Numbered from the stretch's first letter, positions 36,356 through 47,795 are shown. The stretch: DNA of 64,000 nt from Euryodendron excelsum (GCA_033060915.1 CM065397.1:20986501-21050500); one strand, 5' to 3'. Made by a program: numbers and translations. The notes: generated from the letters alone by a model not told the origin.

Positions 36356-38521
36356 TGTTGGTCTAAAAGGTAACCCAAGAGGGGGGTTGAATTAGGTTTT
36401 TTCGAATATTAATACTAGTTAAGATTAATTAAAATTAATCTAAGCATTGTAATAGTGACCAAACTATATGTGATGCAATGTAATCAGTAAAAATAAAGAA
36501 AACAGAGTAATAGAAGGGAGACATAGATTTACCGAGGTTCATCCACAAACCGTGGTCTACGTCCTCACCCCAAAACCTCCTTGAAGTCTTCTTCCACTAT
36601 GTAACCTTTAATTACAAATGGGATGCTGAATGAAAAAGTGCTCAATTGACTATACACAAGAACTCCTCACTGAGCTCTTCAATCTCTAAGTGGTTTTGTC
36701 CAAGCTCCACTCAAACTTACAAGAGTTTTGCTTTCATAAGAGAACTCTCAAACTCTCTATTACAAGTGTATAAAAGTTTACAAGTAACTAACACACTCTC
36801 TACCAAGAGTAGATTTTACATTCAAAGCTCACAAATGAAGACAGGAGGAATATCAGAGTATATCAGTAAATCAGTTAGCTTGATCTTGTTTTTGTCTTCA
36901 ATCCCTTGTACAAATGCAGCTGGAAGCTTGTATATATATCCCTGTATTGATTCCATTCATTAAAGGTTGTTGGGAATTATTAATGCACGTCCAATCCGTT
37001 GTAACGTTAAGAAAAATAGCCATTATATCCAAGGAGTTGGCTCCAGGTTTGTGGAGTCGACACTTTCTACTTCTGCATTTACCAAATGTTGAATACTGAC
37101 TTCATGAGTCTGCTCTTCATATCGATGAGGCGACTCCTTGTTCATTCTGTCTTCACATCTTTGGCTTCTGTTGTCATGAGGCGACTCTTTATCTTCAGGT
37201 GTCTGCTCATTGATCATGTCATTTTTAAGCCTTTTACTTCTGCTGTTAAGAGGCGACTCTTCGTCTTCATGTGTCCGCTCATTGACCATGTTATCTTCAA
37301 GCCTTGGCATCTGTCTCCATGAGGCGACTCTTTATTTCAATGAGTCCACTCTTTGTCTATATGGTCTCCAGGCTTTTGGCTTCTGTGATCAAGAGGCGAC
37401 ACTTCATTTCTCATGAGTCCACTCATTGTTCATTTTGTCTTTAAACCTTTTGTTTCTATAATCAAGAGGCGACTCCTCATTTCCATGAGTCCCTTCATTA
37501 TCCAGAAATCTACTTTCTGACTTCTAATGATTCAACTTCTCTCAGCACTGATATAAGATCTTCAAGGAGTATGTCTTTGGGGTATGATGATCAATCAAAT
37601 CTTCTTAACTCATCAGAGTTAACTTCTATTCAATTTGGATTGAATCAATCATTGGATATTGATCTTCTCTTGAATCTCAAACTGTCAAAGCTTCATTTGA
37701 TCAATGTACATCGTTTCTTGTTCATTTGCAAAGCTTTCTTTTTCATTACAGAACATCTTCTTCACTGCCAAGCTTCCTCAATTATGTGGAGCTTCACAAT
37801 GCTTCATTTATGATTTCTTCTCTTTGTTGGCAATTTTTCTTTCTTCTTTAAAATCACTTCAATAAGACTTTTATATGCCCGATGAAATCTTTTCATATAT
37901 TTAGTCTTCATTGATTCTTTATATTGTAGAAGAATTCTTCACTTGGATTACAGGTAGAGATCAGACAATCATTGTGAGCCATCTTCTTGGCAACTTCAAT
38001 CACATTATCTTGAATTGATCTTTGCAATTTTGATAAAGTCTTCTCTTGAGCATTCTCAATTTCTTCAACACTTAATTCATCTTCAACTGATCTTTGCATT
38101 CTTGATGGGATCTTCTTTTTGGCATTTACAACATCTCCACAATCAAATCGTCTTTAACTAAACATTGCACCTTCTGTTGAAGTCTTCATTCTTTCTTCAG
38201 TGCAAATCAGTCTTCATTAAGTCTATGCACACTTTGATGAAAGCTTTGTTTGAACACCTTCAATCTCTTCGAATGTAAGACATTTGTTAGAAGTAGAGAT
38301 AGGCATCACTTTTCTGTTTGGTTCATTGTATAACTCTTGAATTTGTTGTGCGTTATCTTTGACATGCATTTGAGTTGATATTGAACTTTTAGTCTAAATT
38401 ATGAACTTTGCCAATCTGCACACTAAGTAGATTCATTAGTAATATAACATAAGGTTTAGTTATCATCAAAATCAATATGGGAATTAACTTTGAGTCAACA
38501 AGGATCAACCTTGAGTCAACA
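36356..38521 (-). repeat. Copia LTR 1 (3' LTR of copy 1)
   Basis: 2,166 bp, ends TGTTGGTC and GAGTCAACA (lower to upper on the + strand). A TATA (GATATATATA on the - strand, 36931-36940) puts U3 at about 1.6 kb and R-U5 at about 0.55 kb. Contains the 72-bp array at 37127-37475. Confidence 0.93.
37127..37475. repeat. 72-bp tandem repeat in copia LTR 1
   Basis: GAGGCGACTC (last base variable) recurs at 37127, 37178, 37250, 37321, 37393 and 37466, a 72-bp period apart from one 51-bp unit. Each unit also carries a CATGAGTCC- or GTGTCCGCTCATTG-like segment. Short frames through it (Asp/Glu/Arg-rich) follow from the repeat and are not genes. Confidence 0.9.
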
Positions 38522-38522
38522 A

Positions 38523-38535
38523 TCTCCTCCTTTTT
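38523..38535 (-). other. Polypurine tract of copia copy 1
   Basis: - strand AAAAAGGAGGAGA, one base from the 3' LTR start TGTTGACTC. Further purine-rich motifs of the same kind lie upstream at 38618-38629 (AAAGGGGGAGT), 38813-38824 (GGGGGAGAAG) and 38919-38934 (AAAAAGGGGGAGAAG). Multiple PPT-like copies are a known Sirevirus trait. Confidence 0.8.
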
Positions 38536-39353
38536 ATTAATGACAAAACCTTTGCAAAATAAGTTCATGTAAGATTAAATGAAATGATCAAAGTTAAAAT
38601 ATCATACCAGTAAGGAAACTCCCCCTTTGTTTTGTAATTAAGCAAATGATGCTTAGAGGATAAGAACAATTTTCAGGGAATTTTTGTCAGTGAAATTAAA
38701 GACGTTTTGAGAGAAATAATTCATGTTACTCTCCCTGAGAACATGTTCTGAATATGTCATTTTAGTAAATTTCATTTCTTGTCCAATTCAGGTTCCTCAA
38801 TTTTGAATAAATACTTCTCCCCCATAAATCATGTTACACCAATTCTAAGTGATTTTTGACTCATTTTTCAACAAACATGCATTGTACAATTTTGCAATAC
38901 AATTTTTATTTCAGAATTCTTCTCCCCCTTTTTGTCAATACATCAAAAAGCGAAATAGAATGAGAGTGAAACCAATTGAGTGATAGACAGGTACAATAGC
39001 AAAAAAAAAAAAAGAAAAAGTTATGAACATAATAGATTATATAAATAGGAAAGCAAGCAAATCAAGCAAGTTATCAGAGCAATCACATTTTATACCAGAA
39101 TAAAATGATATTTCATTGATGAAACAATGGATATGACAAAAAGTTATACAGTTAAAGTTCACAAAAACTATGCTAGAATCAAAACAAAAAAATTCAGTTA
39201 AAGCAACAAAAAAAATGTTATAACAGGGTCATGAGGAAAACATATGTGACGAGGTAAGAGGAAATATGAGATGAGGAGAGGTGATAGAGATAAGGATAAA
39301 TGGGATTAGAGAAGGAGAGTCTAGTGAGCTTTAGATTCAGTGGCCGAAGAGTC
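38536..39353 (-). other. Non-coding region between extra ORF and 3' LTR, copy 1
   Basis: AT-rich, with three PPT-like motifs on the - strand and an A-run at 39001-39013. No coding homology. It matches 47809-48600 of copy 2, which has extra sequence near 48030-48100. Confidence 0.6.
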
Positions 39354-40331
39354 CTATTCCCTAGATTCTTCCCCTTCCTGTGCTTCCTCTTCTTCCTCAT
39401 TAACTTCTTCTTCCTCTTCTTCTTCTTCTGTAATTTTCCCTTTCTGATTTCTCAATATTTGAACTTCCATTTTGAGTTCTCTCATTTTTCTTTCAAAAAT
39501 CATCATTCTTGTATTTGCAATATCTGCCTTGTGATGCAATTTGACCAGAGATTCCATAACTTGAGTCATAAAAGAACTTAAATCCCCTGTACTTTCTTGT
39601 GATTCAGAACTCAATAATCTTCTTGTGCTTCTCTACCTCGAGGTGCTCCCAGATAGAGCTTTTTCTTTAGAAGTACTTTCTCCTTCAGTCTTCTTTGGAA
39701 TCCATTTGTCATTCTTTAGCATGTACCCCATTCTTTTGAGTGTTCTCTCATTGTATTCATCACTAATGGCCTTGGGGATTATCTTCTTCTCATTCTTTAG
39801 ATCAATATCAAAATACTTGAAAACTTTTGTCAGGAGAATTCCATATGGCAAGGTGATTTTGGAGATGGTAGCCTTATACATATGATCCAAAAATGAATAG
39901 AGGTAAATCGATTCTTGAATCAGTTATATATGCCCATAGGAAGAACAACTCATTTTCCGAAACATAATCATACTTCCCAGTTTTGGGAGTGAATATGTTG
40001 TCATATATTTCTACCCTAGGTTTCCAAATTTTGTACCAAATTCGAACTTATGAAGATCAAAGAATTTATAGTCTATCCATCTTTCATTGAATACTTTTCG
40101 AAGAGAGAAGGTTAAATTGTACCTTTCTTGGGCCTTGCCCTCACTAAAATAAAGTTCATTCCATTCCAGGATTGCTGAGGATGAAGCTTCTCCAGTTTTA
40201 CTCCTCTTCCACTTCCCTTTGTCTTTGCTAGACCCTCCTTTGGATTTTCTTTTTGGCTTTGTTGAAGTAAGAGCTGGTACTACTACTAGGGCTTTAGAGA
40301 TCTTTTTCGGTTTAGAAGTTTTGGGAGCCAT
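39354..40331 (-). pseudogene. Extra ORF after pol, copia copy 1
   Basis: Starts at ATG 40331 with a basic N terminus (MAPKTSKPKKISK, then a Lys/Ser run), then RKVFNERWIDYKFFDLHKFEFG. After a stop and shift come LFFLWAYITDSRIDLP and LPYGILLTKVFKYFDI, and finally a Glu-rich coiled-coil tail (EEEEEEEEVNEEEEE). The order equals that of 50054-48610 in copy 2, but copy 1 lacks about 120 middle residues. The position, after RNase H and in sense, is where some Sireviruses carry an env-like ORF. The core resembles the plant 'putative transposon protein' family seen in retroelement ORFs; function unknown. No transmembrane segment or signal peptide is evident. Confidence 0.6.
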
Positions 40332-40524
40332 TGTAGAAGAAAGGAAGGTTGAGTGAAAATGGAAAGTGGTCGATTAGGGTTTATAGAGAGCTTGAGATGA
40401 AGATTCGCGATGGTTAAGAGTGACGACTGGGTTTTGGTGCGAACGGGGGAGCGGGAGAGAATAAGAGTGAGACTGAATGAGTGAGAGGGAAATTTCGAAT
40501 GTTTGTAAAATGGGTTTTGTCAAA

Positions 40525-40532
40525 ATATATAG
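40525..40532 (-). promoter_or_regulatory. Possible internal TATA box before the extra ORF, copy 1
   Basis: - strand CTATATAT, about 195 bp upstream of ATG 40331. Copy 2 has CTATATA at 50248-50254, about the same distance from its ATG (50054). The sequence between is non-coding and highly conserved between copies. Confidence 0.4.
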
Positions 40533-40816
40533 CCCCGAAGCATGTGGCGACTCATGAACTAAATGAGCTGACACATGCCTTGTTAATAAAATGATTTAAG
40601 TCCACTGCCGTGATGAGCCAACTTTATGAAATAAGGTGTCAACTCTTTCACCTAGACTGAGCATGTGAATCATAAGAATTTCATGAAATAATCTTTTTCA
40701 AGTTTTGAGATAAAGATTGTCTTAATATGCATCATGAATTCAAGAAAAGCATTTCATATGAATGATAAACACATTTAAACATTCAAAGCATAAATTTCAC
40801 TCAAATCAAACATAAT

Positions 40817-42454
40817 TTAAGATATATGATCACTCATCCCTAATTCCCTTCTAATCATACAAAAATGATCTTCACTTAATGGTTTAGTAAAGATATCAGC
40901 TAATTGCACATCGGTGCACACAAAGTCAAGTTCAATATCACTTTTTTGCACATGATCACATATAGAGTGATATCTGATTTCAATGTGTTTTGTGCGAGAG
41001 TGTTGAATATGATTTTTAGTCAAGTTTATTGCATTAGTATTATCACATTTAATAGGAATATGATCAAACAATATTCTATAATCTTCTAATTATCGTTTGA
41101 TCCACAACACTTGTGCACAACAACTACCAGCTGCTACATATTCAACCTTAGTTGTGGAGAAAGCAATTGAATTTTGTTTCTTGCTATACCAAGATACAAT
41201 CATATTGCCTAGGAGTTGGCAAGAGCCACTTGTACTTTTCCAATCAACTCTACTCCCCGCATAGTCAGCGTCAGTGTAAGCATTCAAATTGAAACATGTA
41301 TTTCTTGGATACCATAATCTAAGATTTGGTGTGAGCTTAAGATAACGAAAAATCCTTTTTACAGTAATCACATGGGATTCTTTAGGATTAGATTGAAAGC
41401 GATCACATAAGTAAACACTAAACATTATGTCAGGTCTACTAGCAGTTAGATACAATAGAGAACTTATCACGCTTCTATAAAACTTAGTATCTACTGACTT
41501 ACCTTTCTCATCGCTATCCAATTTAGTTGTAGTACTCCTTGGAGTACTTATAGGCTTTGCATCTTCCATGCCAAATTTTTTGATTAAGTACTTGATGTAC
41601 TTGACTTGGTTGATAAAGATGCCTACCTTTCATTGCTTGATTTGAAGTCTGAGAAAGAAGTTAAGCTCTCCCATCATACTCATGTCGAATTCTCCCTGCA
41701 TACACTTAGCAAATTCTTCGCAAAGCGATTCATTAGTAGCACCGAATATAATATCATCTACATAAATTTGTACTACAAGCATATCACTGTTTTTGATTTT
41801 GATAAAAAGAGTTATATCTATTTATCCTCTAGAAAACCTTTTTCAATAAAAAAACTTACTTAATCTTTCATACCAAGCCCTTGGGGCTTGCTTCAGACCA
41901 TACAATGCTTTTGTTAGTTTGTAAACATGGTCAAGAAGTTTTGGACCATCAAAACTAGATGGTTGTTCAACAAAAACTTCTTCAGTGATAAAGCCATTTA
42001 GAAATATACTTTTAACATCCATTTGATATAATTTAAAGTCTTTAAAACAAGCAAAAGCAAGTAATAATTTAATGGCTTCTAGTCAAGATACAGGGGTATA
42101 GGTTTCTTCATAATCAATGCCTTCCTCTTGACTATAACCTTAAGCAATAAGTCTTGCCTTATTCCTCACCACAATTCCAAATTCATCCATTTTGTTTCTA
42201 AATACCCATTTAGTTCCAATAACTGGATGATCAATAGGTCTAGGAACAAGGTGCCATACCTCATTCCTTTCAAATTGGTTCAATTCCTCTTGCATTTCAT
42301 TTATCCAAAATTCATCATGTTTAGTGTCATTAAAACACTTAGGCTCTATTTGAGATAAGAATGCAAGATGGTAACATATATTGTTGATAGAGGATCGAGT
42401 TCTTACACCTTGTGAAGGATCACCTAGGATTTGTTCCGTATGATGGTTATGCAT
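40817..42454 (-). pseudogene. Copia copy 1 reverse transcriptase and RNase H
   Basis: RT starts near 42454 (WINEMQEELNQFERNEVWHLVPRP, GTKWVFRNKMDE). It continues through stops and shifts to KALYGLKQAPRAWYERLS (about 41900) and IYVDDIIFGATNE (catalytic YVDD intact, 41753-41764). The LLYLTASRPDIMFSV region and RNase H follow (41569-40817: YTDADYAGSRVDWKSTSG, CDNTNAINLTKN, RTKHIEIRYHSICDHV, ADIFTKPLS). Together they would copy the RNA into DNA and remove the RNA strand. Several stops (for example TAA in LIA*GYSQ and in the RNase H linker near 41090) make it non-functional. Confidence 0.9.
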
Positions 42455-42475
42455 AAGCTTCCACTCCTTAGGTAG

Positions 42476-43474
42476 TCATTCATTAATTTCTTGTTAGCTG
42501 GTAGGAACTCCTTGTAATTCTCTTTCATTTTGTGGTTCCTCATTTGAGCTTGGTTGGATGTCTAGCTTTTCCAATTTAGGTTCTAGCTCATCTGCATCAT
42601 CACTTTCAACATTATTCGAAGAAGAGTTAAGTTCATCAAAAGTAATGTGGACTGATTCTTCAACCACTAGAGTCCTCTTATTAAAGACTTTATAAGCCTT
42701 GCTATGTGTTGAATAGCCAAGAAATACACCCTCGTCGGATTTAGCATCAAACTTGCCGAGGTTATCTTTATTGTTATTCAATACAAAGTATTTACATCAA
42801 AAAGCTTTAAAATATGAGACATTTGGTTTCTTTTCTTTCCAAAGTTCATAGGGGGTTTTATTTAAAAACTTTCTAAACAAAATTCAATTTAAAACATAAC
42901 AAGCTGTGTTAACAGCTTCAGCCCAAAAGTATTTTGGTAAACCATTTTCACAAAGCATGGTTCTAGCCATTTCTTCTAAAACTCTGTTTTTCCTCTCAAT
43001 AACCCAATTTTGTTGAGGAGTTCTAGGAGCTCAGAAATTGTGATCAAAATCATTTTTATCACAAAACATTTCAAAATGTTTACAATCAAATTTCGCCCCC
43101 CCCCCCCCATAATCAGTCCTAATAGAAGTAATTGAAATTCCTTTTTTATTTTGGACTTTTCTACAAAATTTTGTAAAGAAAACAATTGTCTCATCTTTAT
43201 GAGCTAAGAAGAATGTCCATGTAAATCTAGAATAATCATCAACAATAACAAGTGCATATTGTTTTCCACCAAGACTCAAAGTCCTTGTTGGTCTAAATAA
43301 GTCCATATGCAATAGTTGAAGTGGCCTAGAGGTAGTGAGCATATTTAATGATTTGAAAGAAATTCGAGTTTGTTTTTGTAATTGACAAGCATCACAAACT
43401 CTGTTTTTGTCAAATTTTATTTTTGGAAGACCTTTGACCAAATCATTTTTAGAAACTTTTAAAAGTATGCTCAT
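42476..43474 (-). pseudogene. Copia copy 1 integrase
   Basis: Order: GAG-pre-integrase end (CDACQLQKQTR, zinc-binding Cys pair), core with LLHMDLF (first Asp), DDYSRFTWTFF, SIRTDYGG (second Asp), then a TGA at 43031-43033, APRTPQQN..IERKNR (Glu), and the C-terminal GKFDAKSDEGVFLGYSTHSKAY block. The canonical GG following the second Asp is disrupted by a 13-C run (+ strand 43096-43108). Stops at 43031, 42884 and 42476 are shared with copy 2. Confidence 0.9.
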
Positions 43475-43504
43475 ACTAATGTGACCAAGTATTCTATGCT
43501 ACAA

Positions 43505-43936
43505 TCAACTTTCATCACCATTCATAGCAGCAAGACATTCCATTTTGCATGAAGTTAAATCATTAAGATTGAACACATAAATATTGCCTTGTCTATGTCC
43601 AGTGAGAATTGTCTTGTTATCATTCATGTCAATTACATCACATTTAGAGGATTCAAATACAACCTTGCATCCTTTGTCACACAGTTGAGTAATGCTTAAA
43701 AGATTGTGTTTGAGTCCCTTAACAAGTAATACATTTTCGATAGAGGTAGGGGAATTCTTACCAATACTACCTATACCGATAATCTTCTCTTTGCTATTGT
43801 CACAAAATGTGACATGACCTCCATCCTTTGGTGAGAGAAAAGTGAATTGAGCTTCATCTCCCGTCATATGCCTTGAGCATCCATTATCCAAGTACCAATG
43901 GTCTTTCTTGGATTTAGCTTGAAGGCAAACCTGCAA
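43505..43936 (-). pseudogene. Copia copy 1 aspartic protease
   Basis: WYLDNGCSRHMTGD, where family members have DSGCSRHMTG: the catalytic Asp remains but the usual Ser is Asn. ENVLLVKGLKHNLLSITQLCDKG follows and then the pre-integrase segment. It is almost open over 144 codons. It would mature the Gag-Pol polyprotein. Confidence 0.87.
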
Positions 43937-43942
43937 AAGGGT

Positions 43943-45574
43943 TTATTTGACCTTAGGTACCCAAATCATCTTGGGTCCTTGGGGATTAGTCCTCAATGGT
44001 CTTTTAGAGACCCATGCATTGCTAAGACCATTTGATTTTTGTAAAGCAAAACATTTACTAGCAATATGTCCCCTTTTATGATAGTAAAAGCAAGATCTCT
44101 GTGTTTTTCCAGTTGCAGTTCCAAATCTCCCTTTTGAAAATTTCTTTCTTTTAAATGAATAAAAAACAAGGCCTGTTTTGTCAAGTGTACAATTTTGTTT
44201 TCCTAAAATTGCATCCAGTTTTTCTTTTCCATTTACACATCTATGAAGACTTGTTTCCAAGTTTTTAACTTTATCAAGCAAGATGTGATTTTCTTTTGAA
44301 AAATCCTTTTGAAGAGAATTTTTCTTAACCTTATCTTTTAAGATGCATACTTTATTTTTCAAAACTTCATTTTCCTTTTGCAAATTCTCATTTTCAACAG
44401 TAAGAGTAGAAATCATTTTCTTAAGAAGTCCATTTTTAATTCTCAATTTTCTGAATTCACAAAGTAAGTCATCAAAAGCATCTTGTAATTCATTAAAAGT
44501 AAATTGGGAAGAATCAGATACCTCATTATCATCTTCATGAGCTATGAGACATAGGTTAGCCACTTCCTGTTGTACAGTTTCTTCTTCGGAGCTTGATTCT
44601 TCATCATCACTCCATGTCATGGCTGCCACGGCCTTCTTCCCTTGATATTTCTTTCCTCTCTTTCTGAGCAGAGGACTTTCTGCCTTCATGTGGCCTGACT
44701 TCTTGCATTCATAGCATGTTATGTTAGGTTCCTTGTTAGGTTCTCCCTTGGCTTCAAGCTTCTTTCCATCTCTCCATTTCTTCTTTATAAATCTCCTGAA
44801 TTTTCGAGTGATGAGAGCAATTTTATCTTCAATCTTATAAGTTTCAGATTCATCATCTTGACAGGTGAATTAAAATGTAACTACCCTCTTCTTCTTTTTT
44901 TCATCCTCTTGGGCATGTTGTTTTTGGGTGAGCTCATGTGTCATTAGAGAGCCCAAGAGTTCTCCCAGTGGTAGGGTGTTGAGGTCCTTTGGTTCTTGAA
45001 TTGTTGTGACCTTGGCCTCCCAAGCCTTTGGCAAAGACCTTAAAATCTTCCTTACCTGCTCACTGTTAGGATATACCTTTCTAAGAGATTTTAAACCATT
45101 AATAATATCGGTGAACCTAGTGAACATTTCGGTGATGTATTCTTCAGGTTTCATTTTGAACAATTCATAGTTACGTATTAATATGTTGATTTTAGATTCT
45201 TTAACTTGATTGGTACCTTCATGTGTGACTTCTAGTCTATCCCACACTTCCTTTGCTGAATTAGAAGTGGAAATACGATTAAATTCATTGGGATCAAGTG
45301 CACAATATAGAATATTCATAGCTTTAGCATTTGATTGTAGCATTTTTAGATCATCTTTATCCCATTTAGATTCTGGTTTAGGGACAACCATTTGTTCTAT
45401 TCTGGAAGTAAGAGTTTTAGGACCATTTACAATAAGTCTCCATAATTCATAATCTACCGATTGAATATAGATTCTCATTCTATTTTTTCAATAATTGTAA
45501 TCGGTCCCATTGAATATAGGTGGTCTATTTGTGGATTGACCCTCATTGAGAGAACTTCCGAAATTGGTTGCTAT
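43943..45574 (-). pseudogene. Copia copy 1 gag
   Basis: The start codon is ATA at 45574-45572 where copy 2 has ATG, and a Trp codon has become TGA in the NYN.WKNRM motif, so the first open stretch begins at 45478. The UBN2-type gag core follows (YELWRLIVNGPKT; AKEVWDRLEVTHEGT; ILRSLPKAWEAKVTTIQE). Then, after a frame break near 44870-44690, comes a zinc knuckle CYECKKSGHMKAES with its last Cys changed to Ser, a long Lys/Glu coiled coil (about 44480-44260), and a second knuckle CFYYHKRGHIASKC with its second Cys changed to Tyr. The coiled-coil gag is typical of Sireviruses. Confidence 0.87.
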
Positions 45575-45616
45575 GGATCTATTCCTAGGATGTTAAGCCT
45601 TAAAATAGGAATACTA

Positions 45617-45628
45617 ACTCTGATACCA
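45617..45628 (-). other. Primer binding site, copia copy 1
   Basis: - strand TGGTATCAGAGT, two bases inside the LTR end; complementary to the 3' end of initiator-Met tRNA, as in most plant copia elements. Copy 2 has the stricter TGGTATCAGAGC. Confidence 0.9.
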
Positions 45629-45630
45629 AT

Positions 45631-47794
45631 TGTTGGTCCAAAAGGCAACCCAAGAGGGGGGTTAATTGGGTTTTTTGAAGATTAATACTAGTTAAGATTA
45701 ATTAAAATTAATCTAAGCAATGTAATAGTGACCAAACTATATGTGATGCAATGTAATCAGTAAAAATAAAGAAAACAGAGCAATAAAAGGGAGACACAGA
45801 TTTACCAAGGATCAACCACAAACCGTGGTCTACGTCCTCACCCCAAGACCTGCTTGAAGTCTTCTTCCACTATGTAACCTCCAATTACAAATGGGTTGCT
45901 GATTGACAAAGTACTCAGCTCACTATATACAAGAACTCCTCACCAAGCTCTTCAATCTCCAAGTGGTTTTGTCTATGCTCCACTCAAACTTACTAGAGTT
46001 TTGCTTTCACAAGAGAACTCTCAAACTCTCAATTACAAGTATATAAAAGTTTACAAGTAACTAACACACTCTCTACCAAGAGTAGATGTTACATTCAAAA
46101 CTTACAAATGAAGACAGGAGGAATATCAGAGTATATCAGTAAATCAGTCAGCTTGATCTTGTTTTTGTCTTCAATCCCTTGTACAAACGCAGCTAGAAGC
46201 TCATATATATATCCTTGTATTAATTACATCCGTTAGAAGTTGTTGGGGATCGTTAATGCACGTCCAGTCCATTATAACATTAAGAAAAATAACAGTTATA
46301 TCAAAGGAGTCGGCTCTAGGTTTGTGGAGTCGACACTTTCTGCTTTTGCATTTACCAGATGTTGAACACTGACTTCATGAGTCTGCTCTTCATATCAATG
46401 AGGCGACTCCTTGTTCATTCTATCTTCACATCTTTGGCTTCTGCTGTCATGAGGCGACTCTTTATCGTCAGGTGTCCGCTCATTGATCATGTCATCTTCA
46501 AGCCTTTTACTTCTGCTGTCAAGAGACGACTCTTTGTCTTCATATGTCCGCTCATTGACCATGTCATCTTCAAGCATTGGCGTCTGTCTCCATAAGGTGA
46601 CTCTTTATTTCAATGAATCCACTCTTTGTCTATACGGTCTCCAAGCTTTTTGCTTCCGTGAACAAGAGGCGACACTTCATTTCTCATGAGTCCACTCATT
46701 GTTCATTTTGTCTTTAAGCCTTTTGCTTCTGTAATCAAGAGGTGACTCCTCATTTCCATGAGTCCCTTCATTGTCCAGAAATCTGCTTTCTAACTTCTAA
46801 TGATTCAGCTTATCTCAGCACTAATATAAGATCTTCAAGGAGTATGTCTTTGGGGTATGATGATCAATCAAATCTTCTTAACTTATCAGAGTTAACTTCT
46901 ATTCAATTTGGATTGAATCAATCATTGGATATTGATCTTCTCTTGAATCTCAAACTGTCAAAGCTTCATTTGATCAATGTACATCATTTCTTGTTCATTT
47001 GCAAAGCTTTCTTTTTCATTACAGAACATCTTCTTCACTGCCAAGCTTCCTCAATTATGTAGAGCTTCACAATGCTTCATTTATGATTTCTTCTCTTTAC
47101 TAGCAATTATTCTTTCTTTTTTAAAATCACTTCAATGAAACTTTTACAGGCCTGATGAAATCTCTTCATATATCTAGTCTTCATTGATTCTTTATATTGT
47201 AGAAGAATTCTTCACTTGGATTAGTGGTAGAGATCAGACAGTCATTGTGAGTCATCTTCTTGGCAACTTCAATGACATTATCTTGAATTGATCTTTGCAA
47301 TCTTAATAAAGTCTTCTCTTGAGCATTCTCAATTTCTTTAACACTTAATTCATCTTCAACTGATCTTTGCATTCTTGATGAGATCTTCTTTTTGGCATTT
47401 ACAACATCTGCACAATCAAATCGTCTTTAACTGAACATTGCACCTTCTGATAAAGTCTACATACTTTCTTGAGTGCAATTCAGTCTTCATTGAGTCTATG
47501 CACACTTTGATGAAAGCTTTGTTTGAACACCTTCAATCTCTTCGTATGTAATACATTTGTTTGAAGTAGAGATAGGCATCACTTCTCTGTTTAGTTCATT
47601 ACATAGCTCTTGAATTTTTTGTGCGTTATCTTTGGCATGCATTAGACTTAAGATTGAACTTTAAGTCTAAATTATGAATTTTGTTACTCTGCACACTAAG
47701 TAGATTTATCAGTAATATAACATACAGTTTAGTTATCATCAAAATCAATATGGGAATTAACCTTGAGTCAATAAGGATCAACCTTGAGTCAACA
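45631..47794 (-). repeat. Copia LTR 2, shared by both copies
   Basis: 2,164 bp; it serves as 5' LTR of copy 1 and 3' LTR of copy 2. Near 45631-45780 it shares variants with LTR 1 (AACCCAAG, TTAAGATTAATT, CAGAG) against LTR 3 (AATCTAAG, TTCAGATTACTT, CAGAA). Near 47640-47680 it shares CATTAGACTTAAG with LTR 3 against LTR 1 (CATTTGAGTTGA). This is what a recombinant LTR should look like, although private mutations are also present. Confidence 0.92.
46400..46748. repeat. 72-bp tandem repeat in copia LTR 2
   Basis: Same GAGGCGACTC-anchored array as in LTR 1, with several units altered (GAGACGAC, AAGGTGAC, GAGGTGAC). Confidence 0.88.
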
Positions 47795-47795
47795 A

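Noticed and set aside
37023..37322. Repetitive frames in the copia LTRs (Asp/Glu/Arg-rich on -, Ser/Leu-rich on +)
   Set aside because: They are translations of the 72-bp LTR array, repeated in all three LTRs with changing frames.
44343..44540. + strand frames across copia gag, protease and integrase (also 45210-45452, 42128-42358)
   Set aside because: They are complementary-strand shadows of recognised retroelement domains.
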